Made by a program: the position numbers and the translations under genes
From: Agathobacter ruminis
GTDB taxonomy: Bacteria > Bacillota > Clostridia > Lachnospirales > Lachnospiraceae
NCBI RefSeq assembly: GCF_002735305.1
Contig: NZ_PDYG01000011.1
Coordinates: 1-45,285, forward strand
Direction: 5' to 3'
Length of the DNA: 45,285 nucleotides
The notes under the pieces: generated by a model
The model's input: the letters and a program-made list of their open reading frames with translations, nothing else
Databases searched by the model: none
What the model was told of the DNA's origin: nothing
In this document: positions 1 through 9,420 of the stretch, piece after piece
How the letters are laid out: every line of letters begins with the position of its first letter
How positions within the stretch are numbered: the stretch's first letter is position 1

Positions 1-110
1 TCGCGGAGCGTTTAACTCAGTCGGAGCTTGTACCCCGACTGAGTATAGTTTGTCATAACCTCCACCTACGCTAACGCTTAGAGGTGGGGGATTTCTCCGA
101 CTGAGTTGAA
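1..110 (+). mobile_element. Probable right end of an IS200/IS605-type element (hairpin cluster, possible omega-RNA 3' part)
   Basis: Two strong hairpins lie next to each other. The first pairs 15-24 with 35-44 (ACTCAGTCGG / CCGACTGAGT, loop of 10). The second pairs 59-67 with 82-90 (CCTCCACCT / AGGTGGGGG with one G-U pair). The arm CCGACTGAGT occurs again at 97-106, so 15-24 could pair instead with 97-106 and enclose the second hairpin. Subterminal hairpins of this type are typical of IS200/IS605 ends, and in TnpB-bearing members the same region forms the 3' part of the guide RNA. No transposase or tnpB is visible, because anything upstream lies outside the window. The assignment rests on resemblance and structure, not on a search. 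Confidence 0.5.
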
Positions 111-112
111 TC

Positions 113-589
113 TTATTTTTTATTACTTATTTTATCGCTTGTTTTATTGCTTATTTTTTCCTGCGCCTTGCAGGAATCACAGACTGCGGAGAGAATGGTA
201 TGACCAAAATCCAGGCTGATGCCATATTGCTCATGCAATTTTTTCTCGGCAGAACGGAAAATGTCATTTTTTAAATGATAGATTTTCCCACACACTTCGC
301 ATTGCGCATGAATATGGCTGTGGCATTGTCCGTGCATCTCCGAATATTGAAAGCAGGTCGCATTGGTTGCATTCTCCTTGTAGCGAACCAGCGTTCCTTC
401 TCGGCTCAATCGTTCCAGGTTTCGATAAATAGTGGAGCGATCGACGCGCTCGCCCTGTGCTTCAAATTCTTTTGTCAGATCATGTGCTGTAAAACGCCGA
501 TCTGCATGCGCTTTCAAATAATCGATAATCAGATTTCTTGATTTGGTTTTGTATTCGCCTTTCATGCATTCTATTATATGCGAACGCAT
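113..589 (-). CDS. Fur-family transcriptional regulator (Fur/Zur/PerR type)
   Basis: The protein has the winged-helix N-terminus of the Fur family (FTAHDLTKEF, then RSTIYRNLERL) and a C-terminal metal-binding half with an HSHIHAQCEVCG stretch and a second pair of cysteines (CDSC). This gives the CxxC/CxxC structural zinc site seen in many Gram-positive members. Such proteins sense iron, zinc, manganese or peroxide, and the subtype cannot be fixed here. The start is uncertain. An ATG at 589 has an AGGAGG at 603-608, 13 nt away. An ATG at 565 (MKGEYKTK) fits the usual family N-terminus better and sits just after a TATAAT box, which would make a leaderless transcript. The C-terminal tail is lysine/asparagine rich and repeats the words KISNK. 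The gene follows the c-di-GMP run by about 40-60 nt. Confidence 0.9.
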   Translation of the reverse strand: MRSHIIECMKGEYKTKSRNLIIDYLKAHADRRFTAHDLTKEFEAQGERVDRSTIYRNLERLSREGTLVRYKENATNATCFQYSEMHGQCHSHIHAQCEVCGKIYHLKNDIFRSAEKKLHEQYGISLDFGHTILSAVCDSCKAQEKISNKTSDKISNKK

Positions 590-602
590 ATCACAAATGC
601 AA
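573..602 (-). promoter_or_regulatory. Promoter and palindromic operator of the Fur-family gene
   Basis: On the minus strand TTGCAT (602-597) and TATAAT (578-573) are separated by 18 nt. A perfect 7-2-7 inverted repeat, ATATGCG/CGCATAT (576-591), fills most of the spacer and overlaps the -10 box. This is a typical place for a repressor, and the gene product itself is the obvious candidate. The sequence does not match the classic AT-rich Fur or PerR box, so the regulator is inferred only from position. Confidence 0.55.
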
Positions 603-628
603 CCTCCTATCGCAAATACACGCATTCA

Positions 629-3001
629 TTACCGGTTGCGGATTCGGATATCGGTCAGTGCGACCTGGTCGCCGGTCAATGCGACATAGACAGGTTTTGA
701 AGCATCTTTCATGATTGTCGTGTTTTCCATGTAGATGCCCAGATTGTTTGTGGAGATTGTGACATGGTTGCCTTTTCGCGTTACGTCAAATGCGGATTCC
801 ATGCCGACTTTGTTGATTTCTTTCCACTGTTCCCAGCCCGGGAAATCTTCTGATTTTTTCATGATAAATTTGTTTTCAACGTAGTCTTCGCCGCCGGTTT
901 CCTCACCATTTAATTTCAGAAGTACATATTCTTCGTAGCCTTTGCCGTTGACGCGCCCGTCATCCGAATAAAACAGAATAATATACGGGCAGTGCCACAT
1001 ATGGCTGGCCGACGGCAAACTCATAGTATGGAATGCCACATGTAAGTCTTCTTTTACCGGGATGCCCTCGGTTGATGCGATGCGTGGTCTGTCAATCTGC
1101 ACATTCGGGATGTCGGATTCCATTCGATCGATGTAGTTAATTGCCTCGACGATTTTCTTGATTTCGCCTTCCGTTACATGTACACCGGTCGGTTCGACAC
1201 TGATCTGCTCCAACTCGCAGTGTTCGCCAGTCAGACCAATGAATGAGGCTTTTGATTTATCCGGCAAAGCAATAATAATATCCACGGTATATTTTGCACT
1301 GGTCATTGTGATTGAGACATGATCCTCAAATCTGCCTCCAGAAATAATATACTGTTCTGCGCCATCCTCCGATTGAGCCGCATGATTTTCCATTACATTG
1401 ACTTCTATATTTCGTGCACTGGTGGAAATATAATGGCCGTCAAACCAGATTTCACCATATTCCACATAATGATATGCCTCGATTGCTTTTTGATTGTCAT
1501 GGACCTGACGATCATAGGAATCAAACAAAATGATGGACGGAGATGAAAATTGACCGGTGGCTGTATTCTTCGGCTTACATGTAAACATAATCTGTATTGC
1601 CTCTGTTCCCAGCGGGATTCCGACGGTGACCTCCTCACGGTATTCGTTGCAGGACAAATGGTCCTGCAATTCGAGCACTTCGTTCTGCTCGGTGCGCGTA
1701 TATTCGCGGTCCATCAATTGCACCATCAAGTCGGCGATGTCCGGATCAAACCTGCTTCCGGCCTCTTTGATGAATTCCTCACGAACAGTCAAGTATGGCA
1801 GCGCATCGCGATACTGCTTTTGGGATGTCATCGAATCAAACGCATCCGCCACGGCAATGATCCGCGCGATTTCCGGGATGGTCTTGCCTTGCATTCCGGT
1901 TGGATAACCGGTTCCGTCATAGCGTTCATGACAGTATAATGCTGCCTCGCGCAAATATGGATATTCTTTGATATTGGCCAGAATCTCTCCACTGATGATC
2001 GGGCGGTTCTTTTGAATTGCCAGCTCCTCTTCTGTCAGATTGTCTTTTCGGCCGATCAGGGAATCCGGTATGGCAATCATACCGACATCATGCAACAGCG
2101 CTGCATAATATACTTCATCTGCCTGTTCCTCGTTTTTGCCCAGCATAACTGCAAGCTTTCTGGCATAATCTGCCACACGCTCCGCATGGCCTTCGGCATA
2201 GGCATCGCGCTTTTCAACCGCAATAACGAAAGCAGTTGCCGTCTGATCGAACAGACGCTTCATACTTTTCTTTTCTTCCTGCAATTCGTTCATCTCAAGT
2301 TTGTGCGCACGCTTTACCGTCTGGTTGATATCGAGATGTGCAAATACATACATCAAAATGGATACGATTACCATTGCCATATTGACGATGGAAATACCGT
2401 ATGCAAAAATCTGGATAATTGCAACGACGATTGGCACGAAAATATACAGACTCAATGCAGTATAAATCAGCTTACCAAACGACTTCCTGTATTCATGGAC
2501 AACGGTATACTGTACCAGCGGGCCGACGACAGGGACTACGTAACACAGCAAAAACAACGGTCCGCGATGATAAATGTTATTGGCATCGATGCTGTAATAC
2601 CAGTGTGTGAACTGCGAGATTACAACCATAATCATACCCATGATCGATATCACATTTACGAATTGCACGCGTTTCGGGATTTTCTCAACCTTGCCCTCCA
2701 CCTGCAACAAATCTCGCAGATAGCGGTTGAATACCCATACAATTACGGATGTCAGGAAAAAAACAGCAAAATTGCTCACGCGAGACATCACATAGCCTAC
2801 ACCGTCCGGTTTGCCGGAATAAACATAAGCCATGCGGTCAAAGTACAGCAAAAATGTAGCTGTCAGTTCCATCATAATCAAAATCCGCTTACGCCGCTTC
2901 GAAATGAAATCCGTAATCAACAGCAGAACGGCAATTGTCATGCATGCAACAGAGAGGATAAACATGATATTCAATTGGTTTGTTCTAATGAATTCAAACA
3001 T
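629..3001 (-). CDS. Seven-TM HD-GYP domain protein with degenerate metal site and C-terminal beta-type repeats
   Basis: About seven hydrophobic segments occupy residues 10-222, followed by a short linker and an HD-GYP domain at about 255-432. HD-GYP enzymes hydrolyse c-di-GMP at a two- or three-metal site. H304-D305 and the GYP triplet (365-367) are present. The usual HDxGK lysine is M308, the histidine of the KTHP motif is R333, and the first histidine of HHE is C357. Catalysis is therefore doubtful and a sensory role possible. The last 340 residues have no recognised name but contain two similar units ending FIGLTGEHCEL (about 586) and YVALTGDQVAL (about 771). The start has AAAGGAG 10 nt upstream. 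The gene begins 4 nt after the hybrid kinase stop, so it is very probably co-transcribed. Confidence 0.88.
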   Translation of the reverse strand: MFEFIRTNQLNIMFILSVACMTIAVLLLITDFISKRRKRILIMMELTATFLLYFDRMAYVYSGKPDGVGYVMSRVSNFAVFFLTSVIVWVFNRYLRDLLQVEGKVEKIPKRVQFVNVISIMGMIMVVISQFTHWYYSIDANNIYHRGPLFLLCYVVPVVGPLVQYTVVHEYRKSFGKLIYTALSLYIFVPIVVAIIQIFAYGISIVNMAMVIVSILMYVFAHLDINQTVKRAHKLEMNELQEEKKSMKRLFDQTATAFVIAVEKRDAYAEGHAERVADYARKLAVMLGKNEEQADEVYYAALLHDVGMIAIPDSLIGRKDNLTEEELAIQKNRPIISGEILANIKEYPYLREAALYCHERYDGTGYPTGMQGKTIPEIARIIAVADAFDSMTSQKQYRDALPYLTVREEFIKEAGSRFDPDIADLMVQLMDREYTRTEQNEVLELQDHLSCNEYREEVTVGIPLGTEAIQIMFTCKPKNTATGQFSSPSIILFDSYDRQVHDNQKAIEAYHYVEYGEIWFDGHYISTSARNIEVNVMENHAAQSEDGAEQYIISGGRFEDHVSITMTSAKYTVDIIIALPDKSKASFIGLTGEHCELEQISVEPTGVHVTEGEIKKIVEAINYIDRMESDIPNVQIDRPRIASTEGIPVKEDLHVAFHTMSLPSASHMWHCPYIILFYSDDGRVNGKGYEEYVLLKLNGEETGGEDYVENKFIMKKSEDFPGWEQWKEINKVGMESAFDVTRKGNHVTISTNNLGIYMENTTIMKDASKPVYVALTGDQVALTDIRIRNR

Positions 3002-3005
3002 TTGC

Positions 3006-6000
3006 TCAATGCTCCTTTATCTTTGCTTCCAATCCGTCCCAATCGAGTTTTTTCAGCAGCTGCGCAATCGTATCCATGAATGCTCTGTCGTCTTCCGGCA
3101 GTGCATTGTGTGAAAGCTGCTCCAGAATCATTTCAACCGCATCATAATCCATCATATCAATCATCTCTGCCAGAGCCTGATAAGCATCCTCCAGCTCGGC
3201 CGGATCGATTGGTTCAAGATCTTCCTGTATGGTTTTCTTCTTGATGTCCTGAAGTTTGTCCTTGTATTCCAGATAATCATCCAGCAGCAATCCGGTATTT
3301 TCGATAATGTAATCCACATCCTGACGATTTCCCGCGGCCTCGAGTGCCTCTGCCATATGCGACAGATTCTGTGCACCAATGATTCTTGCGGAGCTCTTCA
3401 GTGCATGTACCTTGATGGTATAGAGACGATAATTCTGCTGGTCAAAGGCATCGCGGATTACCTTCGCATTCTCGTCAATCGTATCAAGGAACAGATCCAG
3501 TGAGAACAGATATCCGGAAATGCCTCCCGAATTTTTGATTCCCTCTTCCACATCTATTCCATCCACCTGATAAAGCCACATCTTGTCTTCCGGCATTTCG
3601 GTCAGTTCGACAACCGCATCTTCCCGCGTAGGCTTTTCGATCATATGCTCCGGCAAATGCTGCATAATCGTTTTTTCGAGGACTTCACTGTCAACCGGTT
3701 TAGAAAGATATCCATTGAAACCTTTTGATTTGTAGAAGGCTTCGCCTGCCGTTGCGTTTGCGGTCAGCGCATATACCGGCAGATTCTGATCCATTTCACG
3801 GATTCTTGCGACCGTTTCAATTCCATCCATTCCCGGCATCATATGATCCAGGAGAACCACATCAAAGTGCGAATCCCTGATTTTTTCGAGCGCATCTTCG
3901 CCGCTTGAAGAGGTCGTGACAAATACCTTTGTTGCTTTCAGCAATCCCGTAATGACATTCAAATTCATCGGGTTGTCATCCACCACAAGAATATCTGCAT
4001 CCGGTGCGATAAATTGAGGTACATAAGGTCCGCTCTTCTTTGAATCATCACGCTCAATGAACACACCGAGCGGAGTTTCGTCGACGATCTTTTGCGTCAG
4101 TGTCAGAATAAATTCGGAACCTTCTCCATACACACTCTCGCACCAGAGGTTGCCGCCCATCAGCTCTGCAAACTTTCTTGAAATGTCGAGTCCGAGGCCG
4201 GTTCCCTGAATGCCGGAATTCTTTTCTTCATCCAATCGTTCATAGGCTGAAAACAGCTTATCCATATCCTCTTCGCGGACACCGATTCCCGTATCCTTGA
4301 CATAGAATCGCAAATAAGCCACATCATCTCTGCGCTCATCCATGGTAACACCGAGCACAAATCCGCCCACCTCGGTATATTTCACCGCATTCGTCAAAAG
4401 ATTCAGGACAATCTGTTTGATCTTGCCTTCATCTCCGTACAGTGTCTTTGGAATCAGTTCATCAACGACCACATCAAACTGCAGTTCTTTTTCGGTACTG
4501 CGCACACGAATCATGGACACAATGGAGCGGAGCATGTTTTGCACATCATAATTTTGTTCCACCACATGCATTTTGCCCGACTCAATCTTGGATATGTCAA
4601 GCAAATCATTGATCAATCCAAGCAGGGATTCGGACGCATTCCGAATATCGAACCCGTAATTCATCATAGCGAGGAAATAGCCTTTCGGCACATCGGTCGC
4701 ATCTTCTCTCATCATCATCTCATTCATACCCATAATCGTATTGATCGGAGTACGGATTTCATGTGACATATTGGCAAGGAATCTTGATTTTGCCATATTT
4801 GCCCGCTCTGCATCTTCTTTTGCCTGACGGATTTCGTCATATTGGCGTCGGATGACAGTGGATTTCAGAATACGCCATACCACGATACCCGCAATCACAG
4901 CAATCAAAATTCCGAGAAGAACACGGATAAAAATCAGATCATTTAAGGTCGGCCGCTTCACCAGTTCATATACTTCTTCCTGTATTACATTTCCTGTCGA
5001 ATGATTGATGACCTGAATATGCAATTTGTATTTTCCATAACGGAGGCGCGTATATTCAAGCGCCTGCAAATCAGTTTGATTCGCTGTGATTCCATCATCC
5101 GGACCTTGTTCCAAATACATACGCACCGTCGGATTCAACAGGGTATAATCCATTACGGATGCCGCAATCCGGACACGCCCGTTGGAAACAGGCAGATGAT
5201 AAACACCCTTCTCATCGGGCAGAATTATTTCATCATCAGAGATGATGGATTTGATACAGATTTTGATTTGTGCAGTTTCTTCATAAAACTGATTGATATT
5301 GACCCTGATGACTCCGTACCGACCCGGTATATACAGATTGCCTTCTGCATCCTTGTAATTCACCGCCAGTCCGGTCATCGCATACGGCAGTCCATTTGAA
5401 ATCGTATACAAATTGAATTCTTCGATTGTGTCGTTCAGCAAATCCTCTGCCTTCACCGAAAACAGTCCATAGGAAGACAAGACCCATGCTATCCCCTGAT
5501 TATCAAAGCTGATATCATAATTGTTATTGTTTGGAAAACTCTTAATTTCCCGCATATTGCCGTCTTTAAAAGTTTCAATGGAGTTCGAAGTTACAATCCA
5601 AAAGGTTTCATGCTCATCATCTCTGATGATTTTCATAACCACATCACTGGTCAGACCGTTGTCCCGATTCAAATGCGTAATCTCGGCCTTTTTGATTGCA
5701 TAAATTCCGTCCCCATCGGTTCCCACAAAAATGACTCCGTCTTTGTCTTCTGCCACGGTAAGGAATACTGTGTTTTTAATCCCGTCTTTGCTGCTGACGG
5801 TTCTGGTAATCTTGCCCTTTTCGATTACGGCCAGGCCTCCGTTTGTTCCGACCAGAGTCGCACCTGTTTTTGAAAAAGCAATACAGCGCACCTGATTGTC
5901 CGGAAGCCCGTCTTCCGTCGTCCATTGCTGCATACTGCCATCTGTCCGATAGCAAATCAGCCCGATATCATTGGTATATGTGCCAATCCAGATATTATGA

Positions 6001-7214
6001 TCACTGTCCTCAATCACAGAGCGAACACGCGAGCCCTTCAGATATTCCGTGAGCGCATTTGTGACCGGTTTTTGATTCTCATCCAGAATAAACAATCCGT
6101 TATCGGTTCCAATCCACAAATGATTTGACTGCAGGCAGACAGCATTGGTCACATCCCGCGGCAAGCCGGCCTTTCCACTCACATCAACAAAGTTGTTGGT
6201 CACAATCTTCATCACACCCTGTGTGGAAGAAGCAAACCACATATTGCCCTGATAGTCCGATGTCATCATTTCAATTCCGCTTTGCAGAGGGATATGATCC
6301 AGCAAAACAAATTTTTGATTTGCATTGAAATATCCGACCTGCGAAGTGGAAGCAACCCACAGCCTGCCACATTCATAGCTCATCCAATGAATATCGGACA
6401 ATGGTGCGACGGACAGCTTGGTCATTTGAGACGCATGGTCTCCGAATTTGCCATAATACAGATCTGTTTCACCGGTTCCGAGATAAAGATATCCTTCATT
6501 CTGATGATCCACCATAAATGTGGTAATTTTATCCATTGCAAGTGTTTCACTGGTATACAGATTTGTGATTTTGCAATTGACAATGCAAAAAATAATGCCG
6601 CTTGACGTCTGTCCGAATATGCGTCCGTTTTCATCCTGCTCGAGCTTTAGAATCCGTTCATCATCCAAAAGCTGATGCGAAAGCAAATGCACTTTCATCT
6701 CACTGTCCACATAGCAGATTCCGGACGTGGTACCGACAAATACATTTCCGTTGTCATCTTCGGCAAACGAACGAATCGACGATGACGGCAGCCCATCGCG
6801 ATAAGTCAAATGTGTCTGGTCCTCTCCGTCGATGACCACAACTCCATTGTCATTGGTGCCAACCCAGACTCTTCCGTATATGTCCTCATAGATATAGCGG
6901 GCACTTGTCAGACCGTTGTTCGGATTGAGCAGTTCAAATTCCGTACCGTCATATCGGAGTACACCTCCATATCCACCGATCCAGATATAGCCATCCTGCG
7001 CAGTCATAATGCACATCGCATCCGATGTCGGCAGGCCATTTGATGAATCATAAATCTTGGTCGAATAGTCTACCCCCGATAATTGTCCGGTAACAGCATA
7101 GCCGCCTCCCCTACCTGAGTCATCCTGTGTTTTTGCGCCTAGCGGAACTGCTGCCGTAAGCCCGATGGACACGGCCAACAGAACTGCTGCACATTGAATT
7201 TTTCTGCATTTCAT
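3006..7214 (-). CDS. Hybrid two-component sensor kinase with Reg_prop propeller, Y_Y_Y, REC and Hpt domains
   Basis: 1402 residues. A signal-peptide-like N-terminus precedes many repeats of the form W(I/V)GT..G(I/V) (about 50-650), the two-component-regulator propeller, and then a Y_Y_Y-like domain. One TM helix lies near 755-778. The cytoplasmic part has HisKA with FLANMSHEIRTP (H818), an ATPase domain (NAVKYTE, DTGIG, GTGLGL), a receiver with phospho-acceptor D1123 in LLDHMMPGMDG, and an Hpt domain with H1270 in VHALKSS. All phosphorelay residues are therefore present. Propeller kinases of this kind often sense extracellular sugars or polymers in gut bacteria. No DNA-binding domain is attached, so phosphate must pass to another protein or control the kinase itself. 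GGAGGTGG precedes the start. It sits between two HD-GYP genes with gaps of 4 and 17 nt. Confidence 0.95.
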   Translation of the reverse strand: MKCRKIQCAAVLLAVSIGLTAAVPLGAKTQDDSGRGGGYAVTGQLSGVDYSTKIYDSSNGLPTSDAMCIMTAQDGYIWIGGYGGVLRYDGTEFELLNPNNGLTSARYIYEDIYGRVWVGTNDNGVVVIDGEDQTHLTYRDGLPSSSIRSFAEDDNGNVFVGTTSGICYVDSEMKVHLLSHQLLDDERILKLEQDENGRIFGQTSSGIIFCIVNCKITNLYTSETLAMDKITTFMVDHQNEGYLYLGTGETDLYYGKFGDHASQMTKLSVAPLSDIHWMSYECGRLWVASTSQVGYFNANQKFVLLDHIPLQSGIEMMTSDYQGNMWFASSTQGVMKIVTNNFVDVSGKAGLPRDVTNAVCLQSNHLWIGTDNGLFILDENQKPVTNALTEYLKGSRVRSVIEDSDHNIWIGTYTNDIGLICYRTDGSMQQWTTEDGLPDNQVRCIAFSKTGATLVGTNGGLAVIEKGKITRTVSSKDGIKNTVFLTVAEDKDGVIFVGTDGDGIYAIKKAEITHLNRDNGLTSDVVMKIIRDDEHETFWIVTSNSIETFKDGNMREIKSFPNNNNYDISFDNQGIAWVLSSYGLFSVKAEDLLNDTIEEFNLYTISNGLPYAMTGLAVNYKDAEGNLYIPGRYGVIRVNINQFYEETAQIKICIKSIISDDEIILPDEKGVYHLPVSNGRVRIAASVMDYTLLNPTVRMYLEQGPDDGITANQTDLQALEYTRLRYGKYKLHIQVINHSTGNVIQEEVYELVKRPTLNDLIFIRVLLGILIAVIAGIVVWRILKSTVIRRQYDEIRQAKEDAERANMAKSRFLANMSHEIRTPINTIMGMNEMMMREDATDVPKGYFLAMMNYGFDIRNASESLLGLINDLLDISKIESGKMHVVEQNYDVQNMLRSIVSMIRVRSTEKELQFDVVVDELIPKTLYGDEGKIKQIVLNLLTNAVKYTEVGGFVLGVTMDERRDDVAYLRFYVKDTGIGVREEDMDKLFSAYERLDEEKNSGIQGTGLGLDISRKFAELMGGNLWCESVYGEGSEFILTLTQKIVDETPLGVFIERDDSKKSGPYVPQFIAPDADILVVDDNPMNLNVITGLLKATKVFVTTSSSGEDALEKIRDSHFDVVLLDHMMPGMDGIETVARIREMDQNLPVYALTANATAGEAFYKSKGFNGYLSKPVDSEVLEKTIMQHLPEHMIEKPTREDAVVELTEMPEDKMWLYQVDGIDVEEGIKNSGGISGYLFSLDLFLDTIDENAKVIRDAFDQQNYRLYTIKVHALKSSARIIGAQNLSHMAEALEAAGNRQDVDYIIENTGLLLDDYLEYKDKLQDIKKKTIQEDLEPIDPAELEDAYQALAEMIDMMDYDAVEMILEQLSHNALPEDDRAFMDTIAQLLKKLDWDGLEAKIKEH

Positions 7215-7231
7215 GAATCAGCCACCTCCAT

Positions 7232-9388
7232 CTAATACTTTTTGTTATATTTGCGCAGGATGATTTTGATTTCCGGAATCGCATCCACAAATACTTCCAC
7301 GCATTTTGGATCAAACTGCGAACCGGCTCCGTCCTGTAACATCGAGATTGCCTGTTCGAGAGAAAATGCCTTCTTATATACCCTAGAAGAAGTCAGGGCA
7401 TCAAACACATCCGCTACCGCCATAATACGCGCAGACAATGGAATTACCTCCCCGTGCAATCCTTCCGGATATCCGTTGCCATCCCATCTCTCATGGTGGT
7501 AAGCAGCCATATTTCTCGCTTCTTTCAGATAATTTTCTCCGCCGATGGTGTCGATGGCCTTCTCCATAATCCGCTTTCCTGCAATGGTATGGGTCTTTAT
7601 TACTTCATATTCCTCTTCTGTCAATTTGCCCGGTTTGTTTAAGATGCTGTCCGAGATGTTGATTTTTCCAATATCATGAAGCGGCGCACTTCGCACGACA
7701 TCCGAGATGAATTTGGAATCGATTTTTCCGGCATAATATCCCTTCTTTTGCAAGCCTTCCACAATGATTCTGACATATGCCGCAGTCTTTTGGATATGGG
7801 CACCCGTGTCGGAATCACGGTTTTCCACGAGGTCCGCCATTGTAATGATCAATCCGTCCTGCATCTTTGCCGTATGTTCTGAAAATCTGCGGATACTGCG
7901 CAATTGTTCGGTCTGATGCACCGCCATATCACAAATCTCATGATAGAGTTTCTCCAGTTCATCACCCGTGCGTATATCGATTGCACGCAATTGCCGGACA
8001 GCCTCATCCATCTGAGCCTGATCGGACTCCGCTTTTACAATATTCTCAAGACTCATTCCGATACTCTTAATCGGATATGTAGTATTGATACTCGTAGACC
8101 AAAGTCCCACCGCCAGAAGCAGAATCAAAACTCCCGAAATCACCATCAAAACACGGCGCTGGAAATTGCGCATATAGCCTACAAGATAATCCACAGATGC
8201 TTCTGCTCTCGCATAGGCAACACACTGGCCGAGTTCATTGACAATCGGCGAATATGCCGAAACAGACCAGGACCATACATTTTTGGTTTCAATGACCGGA
8301 ATTGCCTTTCCACTTAACAAATCTTCCTGATACGGGCGCACTGCATCCTCAAGCGGCAAAATATCTCCCGGACTATATCCAAGTTCATTTTCATATCGCT
8401 CATCATTCTCCAGTCCGTCCAGGTCAAATACATAAATTTTATTGTCTTCTTCATATTTTATGATGGATAGATAGACAACACCGGATGCATTTTCACGGAT
8501 ATTGTATAGCATCTCCTCTGTCTCTTCATAGCCACTCACATCTCTTCCGTCTGCAATATATTCCCCGATCTTCTCCGGATCCACCTGTCCCGCAGCAAAT
8601 TTTGCGGCCGTCTCTACGATATGGGTACGCTCATTCCGCTCATTTTCAAAATAAAGACGGATTCCAACCCCCCCGGTGAACAATGCAGAGGCCAATGTCA
8701 TTACAGTAAGCATGATTGCAATTCGCACTTTAATGGTTATTCTGGTCGTTCCCTTCCAGTTCTCGAGATTTTCGCGTTCCAGATCTGACAAAGGTTTTTG
8801 CCGCCATCCGCTTTCTTTGATGCGCATACGAACCCTTTCCGGAACAAAATGCAGGATGATAAGTGCCAATAACAGTCCAATCGACTTATCCGCGATATTC
8901 ACAATGATATTTGCAGGAATAAAACATAGAAAATCCGGGATTCCGGTGCTTGATGCCATCGCTTCCATCAACAATACAAGCGACTGACTCTCCGGTTTGT
9001 TAAACAGGCCCCACTGAATGATGGCACTGAGTATTCCCGAACCTGTACCTATTACAAGAATATAGATCAGCACATTTTGATAATTTAATTTCTTTTTGCG
9101 CCGCACGAACCAAACCGTATAGATTGCAATCAATGCGTTTACGGTTCCAAAATAAATATAATGAGGACTAAACAGGCTGAAAATCATATTGGATGCTACA
9201 GCCGTAAAAATCCCCGGGAAATATCCCCCCAGAACAGAAAGCACTATGATACCGGTCGAATCCAGATAAAGAGGAATCTGAAGACGGTATCCAATCAGAG
9301 ACAACAATACATTGACTCCGATTCCAATCATAACCGAACAAGCCCGAAACATACTGTCTCTGGCTGCCTTACTCCTTTTTGCCCCCAC
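7232..9388 (-). CDS. Membrane HD-GYP c-di-GMP phosphodiesterase with large extracytoplasmic sensor
   Basis: 718 residues with a GTG start preceded by GGAGGTG at 9395-9401. Residues 15-180 form about five or six membrane segments rich in glycine (LDSTGIIVLSVLGGYFPG), resembling ECF S-component-like membrane sensors. A further TM at about 220-245 and one at about 410-430 bracket an extracytoplasmic Cache-like region (246-405). A linker of HAMP size leads to an HD-GYP domain at about 510-712. The metal ligands are intact: H531, H571-D572 in HDIGK, H600 in KTH, H631-H632 in HHERWDG and D660; GYP is at 639-641. It should hydrolyse c-di-GMP in response to an external signal. It lies in a same-strand run between the MocR-like gene (32 nt upstream) and the hybrid kinase. 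Confidence 0.93.
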   Translation of the reverse strand: MGAKRSKAARDSMFRACSVMIGIGVNVLLSLIGYRLQIPLYLDSTGIIVLSVLGGYFPGIFTAVASNMIFSLFSPHYIYFGTVNALIAIYTVWFVRRKKKLNYQNVLIYILVIGTGSGILSAIIQWGLFNKPESQSLVLLMEAMASSTGIPDFLCFIPANIIVNIADKSIGLLLALIILHFVPERVRMRIKESGWRQKPLSDLERENLENWKGTTRITIKVRIAIMLTVMTLASALFTGGVGIRLYFENERNERTHIVETAAKFAAGQVDPEKIGEYIADGRDVSGYEETEEMLYNIRENASGVVYLSIIKYEEDNKIYVFDLDGLENDERYENELGYSPGDILPLEDAVRPYQEDLLSGKAIPVIETKNVWSWSVSAYSPIVNELGQCVAYARAEASVDYLVGYMRNFQRRVLMVISGVLILLLAVGLWSTSINTTYPIKSIGMSLENIVKAESDQAQMDEAVRQLRAIDIRTGDELEKLYHEICDMAVHQTEQLRSIRRFSEHTAKMQDGLIITMADLVENRDSDTGAHIQKTAAYVRIIVEGLQKKGYYAGKIDSKFISDVVRSAPLHDIGKINISDSILNKPGKLTEEEYEVIKTHTIAGKRIMEKAIDTIGGENYLKEARNMAAYHHERWDGNGYPEGLHGEVIPLSARIMAVADVFDALTSSRVYKKAFSLEQAISMLQDGAGSQFDPKCVEVFVDAIPEIKIILRKYNKKY

Positions 9389-9420
9389 TCAAAACACCTC
9401 CATTGCTTACCCCAAGCAGT

